Source of the DNA: Muntiacus reevesi | Lineage: Eukaryota; Chordata; Mammalia; Artiodactyla; Cervidae | Direction: 5' to 3' | Assembly (NCBI RefSeq): GCF_963930625.1 | Contig: NC_089252.1 | Coordinates: 20,096,921 to 20,160,920 of the forward strand | DNA length: 64,000 nt | Shown here: one piece after another, positions 45,001-60,000 of the stretch | Layout: every line of letters starts with the position of its first letter | Numbering within the stretch: the first letter of the stretch is position 1 | Position numbers and translations under genes: made by a program | Notes under the pieces: generated by a model | Database searches by the model: none | Seen by the model: the letters and a program-made list of their open reading frames with translations, nothing else | Told to the model about the DNA's origin: nothing

Positions 45001-48000
45001 CTTCTGGCCCATACGAAGTAACAGGGACCAGATTTACTATCTTGTATGAAAAAAACTAAAAGATCAAACAAAATACATGAAACAATGGCACTCCAAAATA
45101 CTTGATGTCTGGCAACAATGAAGAGTTACCCCTAAGGGACAAAAAGAATCACAGAGTAGAAAAAACAAAAAAACAAAAGAACATCACTGAACCCTATGAC
45201 AACATCAAGCAGCCAAATATAGGTGTAACTATGGTCTGCAAAAGGATGAAAAGAAAAAATACTTAAAAAGCTAATGGCCCTCAAATTTGATGAAAACAAT
45301 AAACCAAAAGATCCAAGAAGTTCAATAAAACTCATGCACAAGAAACAGGAAGAAAATTATACCAACAATAATCAAATTGTTTAAAACCAGTGATAAACAA
45401 AAAACTGCACATGGAGGGGGAAAAACCCATTACTGAGTAACAAAAAAAAATTACACTGGACTTCTCATCCAAAGCAACGCAAGTCAGAAGAAAATAAAAC
45501 AACATTTTTAAAGTACAGAAAAGAAAACAAACAATTCTTTACCTACCATAAGCACAGTTCAAAAATGAAGGAGACATATATATTTTCCAGGCAAGCAAAA
45601 ACTGAAAAAATTCCTAACCAGCAGAACTACATTATAAAAAATGCTAGAGAATATCCTGCAGGCAGAAGGAAAATTATATCTGATGGAAAAACTTTTTTAT
45701 TATTTAAATCTCTTTAGGGATAATTGATTATTAAAGCAAAAATAATAGTATCATGGGATTTCTGTAAAGAAGCAAAATGTACAAAAACAATACCACAAAG
45801 TAGGAGGAAATGAAGGTATACTTATTTTCTCATGAACAGTGCATATTACTTGATGCTAAACTGTGGTAAAGACACATACTATAAACTGTGAAACAACAAA
45901 TAAAATAACACAACAAAGAAATGAAATGAAAGATAGTGAAATGAAAGAAGTGAAATGAAATTATAAAAAGTAATTATTTCACCAAAAATAAGTAAAATGG
46001 ATCAAAGAACAGATGGATTAAGCAGAAAACAAATGGCAAGATGATAAAGTAAATCTATCATATCAATTATTACATTAAATTCAAATAGTCTAATAAACAC
46101 CCCTATTAAAATGAAAGATTATCAGGACAAGAAAAACACAAGATCCAACTATATGCTGCCTCCAAGAAATCCACTTGAGATAAAAGTTAACAAATAACTT
46201 AAAAGTAAAATGATGAAAAAAGACACATAACTCAAGCACTACTCAAAAGAAAGCCGGGGAATTCCTGGCATCCAAGGTAAGGACTCCATACTTTCAATGC
46301 AGGTGACATGGGTTCAATCCCTGGTCAGGGAAATAAAATGGTGCAAGCCTCGCAGTGTGGCCAAATAAAGAAAGAAAGCTGGAGTGCCTGTATTAACATC
46401 AGACAGAGTGGATTTCAGAGCACAAACTATTATCAGAAATAATGAGTTTAATTTCATAATAATAAACTAATCAGTTAACTAAGAGAACATAACGATCATA
46501 AATGTTAGGCTCTAACATCACAGCTTCAAAACACACAGTACAATATTAGGAACTAACAACAGAGCTTCAAAACACATAGAGTACACACTGAACGCACTGC
46601 AAAGATTAAAAGACAGGCTCATAATTGTCATGAGAGATTTCAAAATGCCACTCACAAAAGAACCAAACGAGCAAAGATAGTAATACTATCAACCAATATA
46701 AGTCATATTTGTCAGAACACTCCACCCAACAGAAACAGAATCCACCTTCTTCAAGAGAACACGGAAATTTACCAAGATTAAATTTCAAATGACAGAAGCT
46801 ATACTTTACTTTTTAAACAAAATGAAATTAAACTAGAAATCAGTAACAGAAAGATATCTTAAAAATACTTAGTATATGGAAATCAATGTATTTCAAAATA
46901 ACCTATAGTTAAAAAATAAAAGATGGAAGAAATTAGAAAGTATTTTTAACTGAGTGAAAATGAAAACACAACATACCAAAATTTGCAGAATGCCTCAAAA
47001 GCAATACTTAGAGGAAAACTTAACAGCGCTAACACCTATCCAGAAGCAAGGATTGAGGGCTGGGTGAAATGGGTGAAGAGTCAAAAGGTACAAACGTCCA
47101 GCTACAAATAACTAAGTCAGGGGGAAATAATGTATAGCATGGCAATTATCACCAACACTGCACTGCATATTTGAAAGTTGCTGAGATCTTTTAAGTCCTC
47201 AGCACAAGAAAAAACTTTTTCTTCTAACTATGTATGATGATGGATGTTAGCTATGGGGCATCACTTCCCAAATGTAAACAAACGTCAAATCATTATGCCG
47301 TACACCTGAAACTAATACAATGTTATATATGCCAGTTACACCTCAATAAAAATAATAATTTTAAAAAATGTATATATATATAGATCATGAGCAGGAATGC
47401 AAAGCTGGTTCAACATTTGAAAAATCATTCAATGTAATTCATCATATTAATAAATTAAAAGGGAAAAAACATATGACATGCCAACAAAGAAAAAAATTTG
47501 ACAAAATCTAACATCCATTCTTGATAAAAACTCTGCAAACTAGGAACTGTAGTGAGATTTTGCAACCTGATAAAGAATTAGAGTCATAATGCACAGCAAA
47601 CATCATGCTTAATAATGTAGATTTTTGAGTCAGGTGAAGGTACTTCGATTCTACACAAGAAGCACAAACTCAACACAGAACAAAGTTGATAAATTAGACT
47701 TCACCAAAACATAAACTTCTGCCCTCTGAAAAAACACTGCTTAGAAAATGAAAAGACAAGTCACTGGTGAAAATCATCTACATAGCAAGTATCTGATAAA
47801 GGAGTATCCAGTGTATATAAAGAACTTTTCAAAATTCAGTAATAAGAATACAATAGAGAACTGGGCAAAAGATTTGAATGGATACTTCAACAAAGAAGAT
47901 ACACAGATGGAAAACTAGCACATGAAAAAATTCTTAACATCATTAATCATTAGGGAAATGCAAATTACAGGTACAGTGAGATATTACAAAAGTATCAGAA

Positions 48001-51000
48001 TGGTAAAAGTTAAAAACATTGACAACATCATGTCCTGTTGAAGGTGTGGAGCACCTGAAACTCTCATACGTTGCCAGTGGGACTGTAACGTAGTACAACC
48101 ACTTTGGAAAACGGTTTGTTAGTTTCTTAAAAATTTAAATATATATCTACCATACTCAGCAATTCCACTCATATGTATTTGCTCAAGAGACATGAAAGCA
48201 TATTCTATGCAAAGACTTGTACACAAAGTTTATAACTATACTGGTAAATAATCTCCCTGTAAAGCGGGGGAGACCTGTGTTCGATCCCTGGGTTGGGAAG
48301 ATCCACTGGAGAGGGGCACGGCAACCCTCTCCAGAACTCCTGCCTGGAGAACCCCTGTGGACAGAGGAGCCTGGCGGGCTACGGTCCATGGGATTGCAAA
48401 CAGTTGGACACGACTGAGTGACTAAGCACAGCACAGCCCAGGATTGGGGTTGATGGTATCTTCACTATCATGACTGTAGTGATGATTTCACAGGTGTAAA
48501 CATATATCAAAATTTATCGAACTGTCCAACTTTCAAAGTGCAATTTATAGTACACTTTGTTGCTGTTCATTTGCTAAGTCGTGTCCAACTCTTTGCCATC
48601 CCATGGACTGCAGCAGGCTTCCTTGTCCTCCACAATCCCCCAGAGTTTGCTCAAGTTCACGTCTATTGAGTCAGTGATGCTATCTAACCATCTCATCCTC
48701 TGCTGCTCTCTTCTCCTTTAGTACACTCATGACACCTAAATAAAACAGCTACAGAATGCTAGCTTAAAAGAGAAATGCCCATACTTGTTACAAGTGAGCC
48801 AATTTGAAAAGGAGAAAATAATTATATGGTTAACAGTGCTCTACGACACAAAAAAGTTTGCTCAATAGAAGCACAGCTGTTATTGCTATTATTCCCTATT
48901 CCTCCCAAAGGCCCCTTATTAACAGAAAGAATAATTCTCAGGACCACCCTCACAAAGAGGACAATAAACAGAGGGGTGGGGGAAAAAGAGCATGACACTA
49001 TTTCTTAGGATGACCCTCAACTCAACACAGACAAAGAAGAAACAGCAAGAAGCCACAGCAAGAGCACGGACAAAAAACAAACATACAGAAAAAACCCAAA
49101 ACAAAGAAAGCCAAAGGCGGCCACCCAGGTGGGCAGCTCTCACCATCCTGCTCAAAACAAGTAAATAAATGTATTTTCTTCTTTAAAACAAGTAGATACA
49201 CTTGAGGAAATTCAGAGGAATATGTGGGTCTCAGATCCTTCACATAATCCTCCACAGTATATAAATACTGAAGAGCAAGTTCAAAATCATTCTCCAAGGC
49301 CAGTGTCTCAAGTGCACAATTCTGGAGAGCCACCTACTGACGGCTCGCTGAGCGGGCTGCCCCCTGCCTCACCACAGCATGGGGCAAGGGACTTGGCTCC
49401 CTTAGGTCAGCACCCGGAGTGGCCCCGAGAAATGGGCAGATGGAACACACACGGGGTTTCGCCTTCCCCTGTGTCTCCAGGACTCCCATTACTAAAAATT
49501 TTTATCACATTTTAGGTCTAATTTTCAGATATTTGATTAAATAGCTTTTGAGTAGGGGAATACTCGGCTCAAGCCAAGTACTGAAAAACAAAAATGTGCA
49601 CTGAGACAGATTTAAAAGGCAACTGCAAGCTTTTGCAGAGGCAGATGGAAAAGAGGCAGAGAAAGCAAGATTCAGAAAAATCAGGCACCTGTGGCCTTTC
49701 ATGTCAAATTCTGCCTGCATCACTAAGCTTGCAGGAGCCTGATTTAAATAACCTGTGACCAAGCAGAATAGAAAAGTAACGTTCCCTACCTTACAAGCTG
49801 AGGCAAGCAGAGTCTTTGAATTGCTACAAGCAACACAAAATATTTCATAGCCATGTCCATATCTAAAATTCAAAAAGAGAAAATGGATGACCCTGTATTA
49901 GGAAATGTATCTATTCTCATGCTGCAAAATTTTTTAATGTGAAAAGATTAACTTTAATCTCTCTAGCTAACACACAGTTCTTTTAAGAAACATTTCTGTA
50001 AAGTAGAGTGGAGAAAAATGTAACTCCCTAGCAATAATATAACTTATTCAAACTACTAAATTAAATACAAATTTCCACCCCTCGCCAGTCAGTACAATAA
50101 ATATTAGTAACAAACCACAGAAAGGTTCAGATAGGGAACCACTGTAGGGGAAAAAAAAATAGTTTTTTTTTTTTTTAAAAGGCGCTATGCCTCTCTACTT
50201 TAAAAAAATCAAAACCAATACATCTAGAAACTATAATACATGGCATTATAAAAATCTAAGTAAAGCTTGAGTCTCACCCCTTATGAACTCTACCAAGAGA
50301 TCTTTAGATCTGGGGGTGCGGGAATGTAGCTAAGAGGAAAGCAAAAGAGAAATCCAAATTTTGGGAGGGAAAATATCACAAGTAAGGATAGAATCAGACC
50401 AAAGAGCTAAGTATAGTTTAACTTACAGTTTTTGAACTTCAGGCCACAAAGTATTTTGCAGCAGATGGTCCTCAGTGGGAGGTTCTATAATAAATTTACA
50501 GTGTTGCAGTTAATTTTCCTATTTTCATGCAAGTGAATTCTGAAGCACGTATTTAGGTCAGCAGTGACAGATGCCATACTATGTGTACTAATGATTCTAG
50601 TAAACCATACTTTTGCCTTTTCTTACCAGTAAGTAAGGAGGGTTGGAAGGCCACCTGGTGATACTCGAAACCAGCACTATTTAACAGCTCCTCTTCATCA
50701 GAAGGCTGAGAAGCCATATCTCCTAGTTTAAAAGAAATGTCAACATCATGAACATGGTCCCATCTTTGTGTCTCCTACACACATCCCAATGTTAAGGCCA
50801 CCAGTGAGAAAGTGGTGGCCCGTCAAGAGAGGGTAATTCAACGTTGTATTCACGTGACTGCAAAGCCAAGGGTATTTCCACTACTCTGGTATTTTCCATA
50901 TGTGCTGTGGTCAATCTCACAAAAATTCCTCCCTTTTCTTTTGATCGAGTATTTCCCAAACTTTTTATAAACTATGGAACACATTTTTCAGGCAACCCCC

Positions 51001-54000
51001 ATTAGTACCTGGGGTTGTAAGTGCTCCATGAAATGCACTTTGTAAAAGCAGCGCCTATTTCGGGGTATGCAAGGGTACACAGAGTAGTCACCATGAAATA
51101 TCTGACAGAGAGCAGAGATGCCTGTACTGTGGTTTATAAAGAGGAATCACCTGTAACGAGCACTAGTACACGTTATACAAGTGTGTAACTAGGTGATAAG
51201 TACCATTACAGGTTCAGTAATTCTGGAGACGAACTCAGATGAACTCAGCCTTACCCTGAAAGACAGCTTTATTGGACAATCCCAAAGCAGGGACGGTAGC
51301 TCCTTCTGGAAGATCACCGTCTTGCTGGAATAAAAAGTGTGAGACATGTCTGAAATGCTAAAAGATACTGTTGCTTCAGGCACCGTGGGGAGGGGGGGGC
51401 GGAATGCTAAGCTCATGAGTGCTAAGAAGCGGTGTAAAGACCACTTAACCCGAGGGTATCTGCCCAGGCTTCCATTTCCTGAACCAAGAGATGAAATGCT
51501 AGTCCAGCAGACAGGTCCCAGCTAGCCCCAGCCCCAGCTCCCACCCAGCCCATAAAGCTGGGTAGCCTCTCATCCACCAGCTCACTGAACCCTCACAGTT
51601 CAGCGGGTTTCAGGGTTTGACAAGGAAAGCGCTGTGATGGCTTCTAGCCAAGAGTGGGCTGAAAATGGAAGGCTTGAACCTTTATTTACAAGAGAGTCTC
51701 ATGGGTACATGCCTGGTGATGCTCATGCGAACATACGTTTCCCAGGAAGCCACAGTCACAGTATTTTCATTAAACATACTTAAAATTTTGAGTATTTTAA
51801 AACTTTCTAACAGACTACTCTTTAAAGTGACAATAATCTGTTTATATGCTGCATATCAATTAAGTTATTACAAGTGAAACAAACACTAACCATCAAAATT
51901 GGCACATGTCCGTAAGCTAACAGCATTTCTTAAAATCTAAACTTTAATACAGGGGTTGGAACTGAACACAAACATGAGCAATGGGAATTTAAACTCACCA
52001 ACACTGGTTACCTGAGACACAGGATGCTTTATTTTAGAAACCAAGAAAATGAAACACCATGGAAAAGAGCAAAAAAGAGGCATTCCTACATATTTAATAT
52101 GGGAAAAAAATCTAAAAAGCAGCAAGTGGCTTTCCAGTCTATAGGATCTCTGTATCTTGGGACACAGAACTGAATATATACCAGGGACTAACCTCTCATG
52201 AAATCCCACCACCACATTCAATCCCTAGAATTGTTAGATCCTCAAACCAATCAGCCCTCCACCATCATGCTCCATCTAAGGACCACAATCCAGGCCCCCT
52301 TTTGATATTGTTCTACTGTCCATTAGCATTAGAAACTATGTAACAGAATCTTTCCTCTTCTTTACCTAATCAAGAAAGCCTGTGGCCAGAGGTGTCCATG
52401 ATACACTCTAGGAAGCGCAGCTGGACATTTCCTTTAAAACGATTCTCCTTTTCTTCTCCAATCTTACCCAGACTGGTGCTAACATCCCTGCCTTCAAAGC
52501 CTTTGAGCTCAAAGGTATCCTACTCCCACATCACTCTTTCCCACAAAGCGCATTTCATCACTTCCTTTGTTCAGGACCTGTCGTCAGTACCAGTCTGAAC
52601 TATGTCTGCCTCCCAGGTCCTCCACCATTAGATCTTTCCCCAGTTCTCCATTTCCCTTGATAACACTTTTCATTCAAGCAGCTCTGTCCACTCCACAGCT
52701 CTCTTTCTCTCCTTCCTTCTGCCTATTAAAAGTATACTTACCCTTCTCAAGCTCAGAAGCAAATTTGTGACCCAACTCTTAAGGACTGCAAAAGACTGTA
52801 TGACATGCATTTCTGTGTAACACAACTACCTGGCTACTTGCCTTCCCTTCCTTCAAAACTGGTTACTTGATAATTTTTATAACCTATGTATTTTTTTATA
52901 AGTGCTCAAATCCTTTGTAGAAAGAGGGTAAAAATGAACATTAATAAAACTTACCCCTTTCAAAATTCTAATGAATTCCCATTTTCTCAGTGACACTTCC
53001 TTCTTTGACTATTACTTTAGCCAACACAAGATTCAGCAATTAACTGGTTTTATCTAACAATTTTAAGTACATTAGCTCCATGACCCCTACCCCTTATCTA
53101 CACTGAAATGATAATCTCCTTGAAAATATAACCCATTGTGTTTTATCAGTTACCGAACACAGTGAACTATATATAGTATTTGTACCTTAATATTTTAATT
53201 CTTTACAGTGTCTTGGGCTTATCTGTTATAAAATTTCTTATACTAATATTTAAATTATTGCCTGTAGAGTATATGCAGAAATTATCAAGCCAATGATAAA
53301 ATGATTTGACTTCCTTTCTACCCATATTCTCCATTTAGAGCCTTAGGTAAAACTTCTTTAAAATGTTATATGAAGTGGCAAGATCTACTTAAAACATTTA
53401 GGGGAATACTCACATTACAAAGCACACGATTCAGTGACTGACCCGTAATGGCACAAAAATTTTCCACAAAATTCCGAGGTGCAGAAAATACTCGAAGAAC
53501 TTTTTCATCTGCTCCAGACACAAACTGAAACCTATTGATCATTGCCAAACATTTAAGGTCATATCCATGTATCTGAGGCCTTGCAATTTCATGCCAAGTC
53601 ACCTGGGTGCCAAAGATTAAAAAAAAATGATCACACGTTTCAAAAACTGAATTCTTTTCAACAAGCAAAGTATCAAACATGAAATCATTCATTATGCCAC
53701 GGAAATGTGACCATGGGGCAGATTCATCCATGTTGCTGTGTTCATCAACAGTTCAATACTTTTTCTTGCTGAGTAGTATTCCTTTTGTATGGCTATACCA
53801 CAAATTGTTGATCCATTCACCTACTCAGATATCTGGGGTGTTTCCAGCTGTCTTACTGAGAAAACAGTCACAAACTTTCATGTACAAGTCTCTGTATGAA
53901 TATATGCGTCTATTTCTCTTGAGTAAACATTTCCTATGGGTGTGATAATTGAATGATGATAGTATAACTTTTAATAAACTGTCAAATTATTTCCCAAAGT

Positions 54001-57000
54001 GCCTATATATTTTACAATCCCACCACCAGTGTAAGATCCAGCTGCCCACACCCTCATCAGCACTTGTGCAAGTCAGCCTTTCCACATTAATCATTCTAAC
54101 AGCGGTATATGGTATCTCATTGTAGCTTTAATGTGCATTCCCTAATGGCTAATGGTACTGAAATCTTTTCCTATTCTTATTTTCCATTAATATATCATCT
54201 TCAGAGAAATATCTTTTGCCCCATTTACTCCCCCCCACCTTTTTTTTACTGGATTGCTTGTTTTCATTTTTACTGAGTTCTAAAAAGTTCTTTATAGACT
54301 CTAGATAAAAATCCTTTATCAGATATGTGTTTTGTAAATATTTTCTCCCAGCTTGTGACTCATCTTTTCATTTTCCTGATAGCATCTTTCCAAGGGCAGA
54401 ATCTCACATTTTGGATAAAGTCTGATTCACTGATTTTTTTTTTTTTTAAAGGATCTTGAGTAAACAACAACTGAGTAATACTGGTAGCAAATAACCAAGA
54501 GTCACAGAAAACCACTCCAAAATCATCTGCCTTTTTTGCTTGACTATAGTATTGCTCCCAATGTTCTCTATTAATTTTAATCTACCAAAGTGATGCCAAA
54601 GCAGAAATGCCAGTGGCCAATTTCATTAGCACTCACAGTCTGACCCACAATCAGTTACATGAATTTTTATCAGAAACTGAGTATACTTTGTAGTATAGCA
54701 CAGTTCAATGATTTATCAGTGGTAAAGTTTTATTGTGGTTTTTGAAAGCTTAGGGCAAGACTGAAAAGTTTCTTTAACAAAAACTGGGCTCAACAACTAT
54801 TAAGTGACACTATATGATATTAGAAATTAGCTTTTATTGCAGATCTGACAGAGTTTCCTAATGAATTAAAACTAAAATTACAAGGTATAAGAGAACTTTG
54901 TGGAACTAAAGTAAACACATTTTGGCAACTAACATTTTAATTGTTTGAATTATAAAGAATATATGTATGCTTAGGTTTGTTTTTTTACTGAAATACAGTT
55001 GAAATATGTAATATTATGTTAGTTTCAACACAGTGTACAACATAGTGATTTAACATTTAAATATATTACAAAACAGTCACCATCATCGATCTAGTAATCA
55101 CCCACCTGTCCTCACACAAAATTATTAAAACATTATTGACCATATTCCTTACACTGTATGTCATACCCCTGTGGCTTATTTATAACTGAAAGTTTGTGCC
55201 TTTTAATCCCTTCACCTATTTCGCCACTTCACACCTCTGGAAAACACTCATTTGTTCTTTGTATAAGTTTGCTTTCACTTTGTTCTTTTGTTTTTTAGGT
55301 TACACATATACATCAGATTGTCTTTCTCCATCTAACTTGTATCACTTATTACAGCATCTTCTAGATTCATCTATTTTATTATAAATGGCAAGACTTCATT
55401 TTCCTCTTTTAAATAGTTTTTTACTTTTTAATTTCCCTGAAGTATAGCTGATTTAAAAGGTTGTGTTAATTTCTGCTGTACAGAAAGTGACTCAGTTATA
55501 TATATATGTAAGACTTCATTTTTTTAATGGCTAATATTCCATTGTATATATACCATGTCTTCTTTATCTATTCATCTTAGCTGCTTCCATATCTTGGCTA
55601 TTGTAAATATTTACAATAATTGCATTAAATAAATACATGTAAATATTGTAAATAATGCTTCAATAAACATGGGGGTAGATGTGTCCTTTCAAATTAGTGT
55701 TTTGTTTTCTTTAAATAAATACCCAGAAATGAAATTCCTAGATCATGGGGTAGCTCTATTTTTAATTTTTTGAGGAAATGCCACTCCCATTATCCATAGC
55801 ACTGCTCCAATTTATGATCCTAACAACGGGCAGGAGGGCTCCTTTTCTCCACATCCTTGCACCATTCGCTGTTTATCTATTTGATGACAGCAACTCAGAG
55901 AGAGGAAAGGGAGTATCTCATTGTGGTTCCGATTTGCATTTCCCTGATGGTTAGTGTTGAGCATCTGTTCATACATCTACTCGCCATCTGTATGTCTTCT
56001 CTGGAGTGCTTCAGTTTTTAAGAAACCTATTTTCCAGGGTAACTATAACATTTTGCATTCCCATTGGCAATGTATGAAAGTTCCAGTCTCTCTGCAACCT
56101 ACTACACTTGCCACTGTCAGTATTTTATACCTCAGATATCCCAGAGGGTGTGCAGTGGCATTCATCATTTTAATTTGCATTTCCCTATTGGCTAATGCTG
56201 CTGCCCCTCTCTTCAAGAGCTCAGGGACATTCTTTTCAAGTGAATCCGTCAAGAAGGAAGATATTTTACCTGTGACTGATCTTTTCTCTTCCAAGGAGCA
56301 AAAAGTCGAGTTGTCTGGTCAGTACCAACAGTGATGATAAATTCTCCTTCTGGATCCCATGTTAGGTCTTGGACACCATCAAAGTGTCCTGAAATAACAA
56401 TCTCTGGAGTCCACTCTTTCTGCAATGAAAGTGCTCATGATACATCAAAATAATCAATGTATTTTCATTCAAAATTAAGTCTGATAATGCCTTCAGTCCT
56501 CAGGTCTGATATGGAAAAGACCCCGGCTCCCAACAAGGTGAAAAGTTAAGTAAAAAAGATGGAAATTCACAGTAACAGGATCTGTTTTCCAATCAAACAG
56601 ATTTGAACTTAAACATTCAAATATGTGTTGTGTCCTTCAAAGCAGTTTCCTTGGGGAACTCCCCTCCATTCGTCATTTGTGAATGCCTCCTGGAACCCAG
56701 ACATTACCCAATCTTTCTGTGCCTCAAATAACTCTGCTGTAAAAGAGCTACTTAGCTCCTACAGTCATTACAATAGTCAGATGAATTTATATTTACAAAA
56801 CACTGGCACATACTAGGTATCAATAATACACAAGTATTTATTTGTCAAACTAAATAATAAAGAGTACTGGGTAACACAAGCCTGTAGATTCTGAGTGTAT
56901 GCCTGACCAGCTCTCTTTGTTAAGTAGAAAGCCGTAGGTGTAGAGGGCAGAGGTTAAATTAAACCTAGTTAGTCTACCTCCTGAGGGAGCCAGCACCAGT

Positions 57001-60000
57001 AACCAGTAAACAAATAATGAAATGAAATACAGAAAATGTCCACCAAGCATCTTTTGGAACAACTCAAGTGGTATAAAACTTGAAAAAATCAAATCTGTAT
57101 AAATAGCTAAAAGGTCATTCAAACCCAACTCTGATGAATGTGGTTAAGTCATATTATTTTCTAGTCAAAAACATAAACAGGCTGGAACAAAGAAATGCTG
57201 TTAATTTCTTCAGTGATATAAAAATTGACTCTAAAGTTAGCACTAATAGGAGTTCCCAAAAGATTTTGAAAAAAGTACAGCACTTTTGACTATCAACACA
57301 GTTCTGAAGGGCAGCGTCTGTTTTTAGAAATTGCCCTTGATTGTAATAAATGTGTGGGATTCTGAGGGTGGAGGCAGCTGTGCATGCTTGGGGGGCAGGG
57401 TAAGTGGGAGCTCCATTTTCTGCTCAACTTTTCTGTAAATCTAAAATTTCTCTAAAAAATACAGTCTATTAAAAAATTACTCTATTTGGTAAACTGCTAT
57501 TATAAATTTGAAATCAAGTTATAAGCAAAAGTAAGTAAAATTCTGTCCTCTGGCTTGAGTAGAAGAGCTCCTCCCTACTCATCTGACGCTTTTTCATATG
57601 AAGGCCCTCTAACCAGATAAAATATGACTCAAAGGAGCTCTTAAGAACAAAATTAAATTTATCCTAAAAAAATTTTATTTGAAAGTGTCATAAATAATGA
57701 TTCCCTGGTTCATGTAATAGTAAAAACAATCTTAAAGGTCAACTCCAAATGGCAGATACAAAGGAGAAAAGTGAATCACTGCATGTACTGAAAATTCAAA
57801 TTCTTCTATATGACACAACTATTACAAAGCTCACAAACTAAAGGTCAAGCAAATTCATGAATCTGTACTTAAATAAGTATCACACACTAATCAATCGCAC
57901 CAGTCGGGATACATGAATTTTCACTTTGGAAGTGAAGCTACTAGATGCACATTCAAACTCTGCTGACTCAATTCCGCATTATGTTCTGACTTCTTTCATC
58001 TATTTATTTAAAATATATAGTATCAAATGTGTCAGGCCCTGCTTTTCACACTGTACAAGTATTACCTCATTTTAGCATCATAAAATCCCCTTCAGTTCAG
58101 CTTAGTTCAGTTGCTCAGTCGTTTCCGACTCTTTCCGACTCCATGGACTGAAGCATGCCAGGCCTCCATGTCCATCGCCAACTCCCGGAGTTTAGTCAAA
58201 CTCATGTCCATCGAGTTGGTGATGCCATCCAACCATTTCATCCTCTGTCGTCCCCTTCTCCTCCCACCTTCAATCTTTCCCAGCATCATGGTCTTTTCAA
58301 ATGAGTGAGTTCTTCGCATCAGGAGGCCAGGGTATTGGAGTTTCAGTTTCAGCATCAGTCTTTCCAATGAATATGCAGGACTGATTTCCTTTAGGATGGA
58401 ATGGTTGGATCTCCTTGCAGTCCAAGGGACTCTCAAGAGTCTTCCTCAACACCACAGTTCAAAAGCAACAATTCTTTGGCACTCAGCCTTCTTAATAGTC
58501 TAATTCTCACATCCATACATGTCTACTGGAAAAACCACAGCTTTGACTAGATGGACCTTTGTTGGCAAAGTAATATCTGATTTTTAATAAGCTGTCTACG
58601 CTGGTCACTAACTTTTCTTCCAAGAAGCAAGCGTCTTTTAATTTCATGGCTGCAGTCACCATCTGCAGTGATTTTGGAGCCCAAGAAAATAAAGTCTGTC
58701 ACTGTTTACCCATCTATTTGCCATGAAGTGATGGGAGCAGATGCCATGATCTTACTTTTCTGAATGTTGAGTTTTAAGCCAACTTTTTCATTCTTCTCTT
58801 TCACTTTTATCAAGAGGCTCTTTAGTTCTTCACTTTCTGCCATAAGGGTGGTGTCATCTGCATATCTGAGGTTAAGTGATATTTCTCCCAGTAATCTTGA
58901 TTCCAGCTTGTGCTTCATCCAGCCCAGTGTTTCTCATGATGTACTCTGCATAGAAGTTAAATAAGCAGGGTGACAATATACAGCCTTGACATACTCCTTT
59001 CCCGATTTGGAAGAGTCTGTTGTTCCACATCCAGTTCTAACTGTTGCTTCCTGACCTGCATACAGATTTCTCAAGAGGCAGGTCAGGTGGCCTGGTATTC
59101 CCATCTCTTTAAGAATTTCCCACAGTTTTTTGTGGTTCACACAAAAGCTTTGGCATAGTCAATAAAGAAGAAATAGATATTTTTCTGGAGCTCTTTTGCT
59201 TTTTCAATGATCCAGCGGATGTTGGCAATTTGATCTCTGGTTCCTCTGCCTTTTCTAAATCCAGCTTGAACATCTGGAAGTTCATGGTTCACGTACTGTT
59301 GAAGCCTGGCTTGGAGAATTTTCAGCATTACTCTACTAGTGTGTGAGATGAGTGCAATTGTGCGGTAGTTTGAGCATTCTTTGGGATTACCTTTCTTTGG
59401 GTTTGGAATGAAAACTGACCTTTTCCAGTCCTGTGGCCACTGCTGAGTTTTCCAAATTTGCTGGCATATTAAGTGCAGCACTTTCACAGCATCGTCTTTT
59501 AGGATTTGAAATAGCTCAACTGGAATTCCATCACCTCCACTAGCTTTGTTCTTAGTGATGCTTCCTAAGGCCCATTTAACTTCACATTCCAGGATGTCTG
59601 GCTCTAGGTGAGTGATCATACCATCGTGATTACCTGGGTCGTGAAGATCTTTTTTGTATAGTTCTTCTGTGTATTCTTTCCACCTCTTCTTAATCTTCTG
59701 CCTCTGTCACATCCATGCCATTTCTGTCCTTTATTGTGCCTATCTTCACATGAAATGTTCCCTTGGTATCTCTAATTTCCTTGAAGAGATCTCTAATCTT
59801 TCCCATTCTATTGTTTTCCTCTATTTCTTTGCACTGATCACTGAGGAAGGCTTTCTTATTTCTCCTTGCTATTCTTTGGAACTCTGCATTCAGATGGGTA
59901 TATCTTTCCTTTTCTCCTTTGCCTTTAGCTTCTCTTCTTTTCATAGCTATTTGTAAGGCCTCCTCAGACAACCATTCTGCCTTTTTGCATTTCTTTTTCT

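Larger units (their letters stand above)
45000..48556 (+). repeat. L1 block, sense, decayed and nested
   Basis: A long A-rich stretch with sense L1 ORF2 motifs, for example GGGCAAAAGATTTGAATGGA, CATTAGGGAAATGCAAATTA and CCACTTTGGAAAACGGTTTG. A second L1 3' end (CCTGAAACTAATACAATGTT, A-rich tail) ends near 47370. No long frame survives. It fills most of a 5.7-kb ELP2 intron. Confidence 0.8.

Noticed and set aside
59654..59956. Plus-strand frame with hydrophobic runs, resembling a membrane protein
   Set aside because: It is the reverse strand of the BovB polyprotein.
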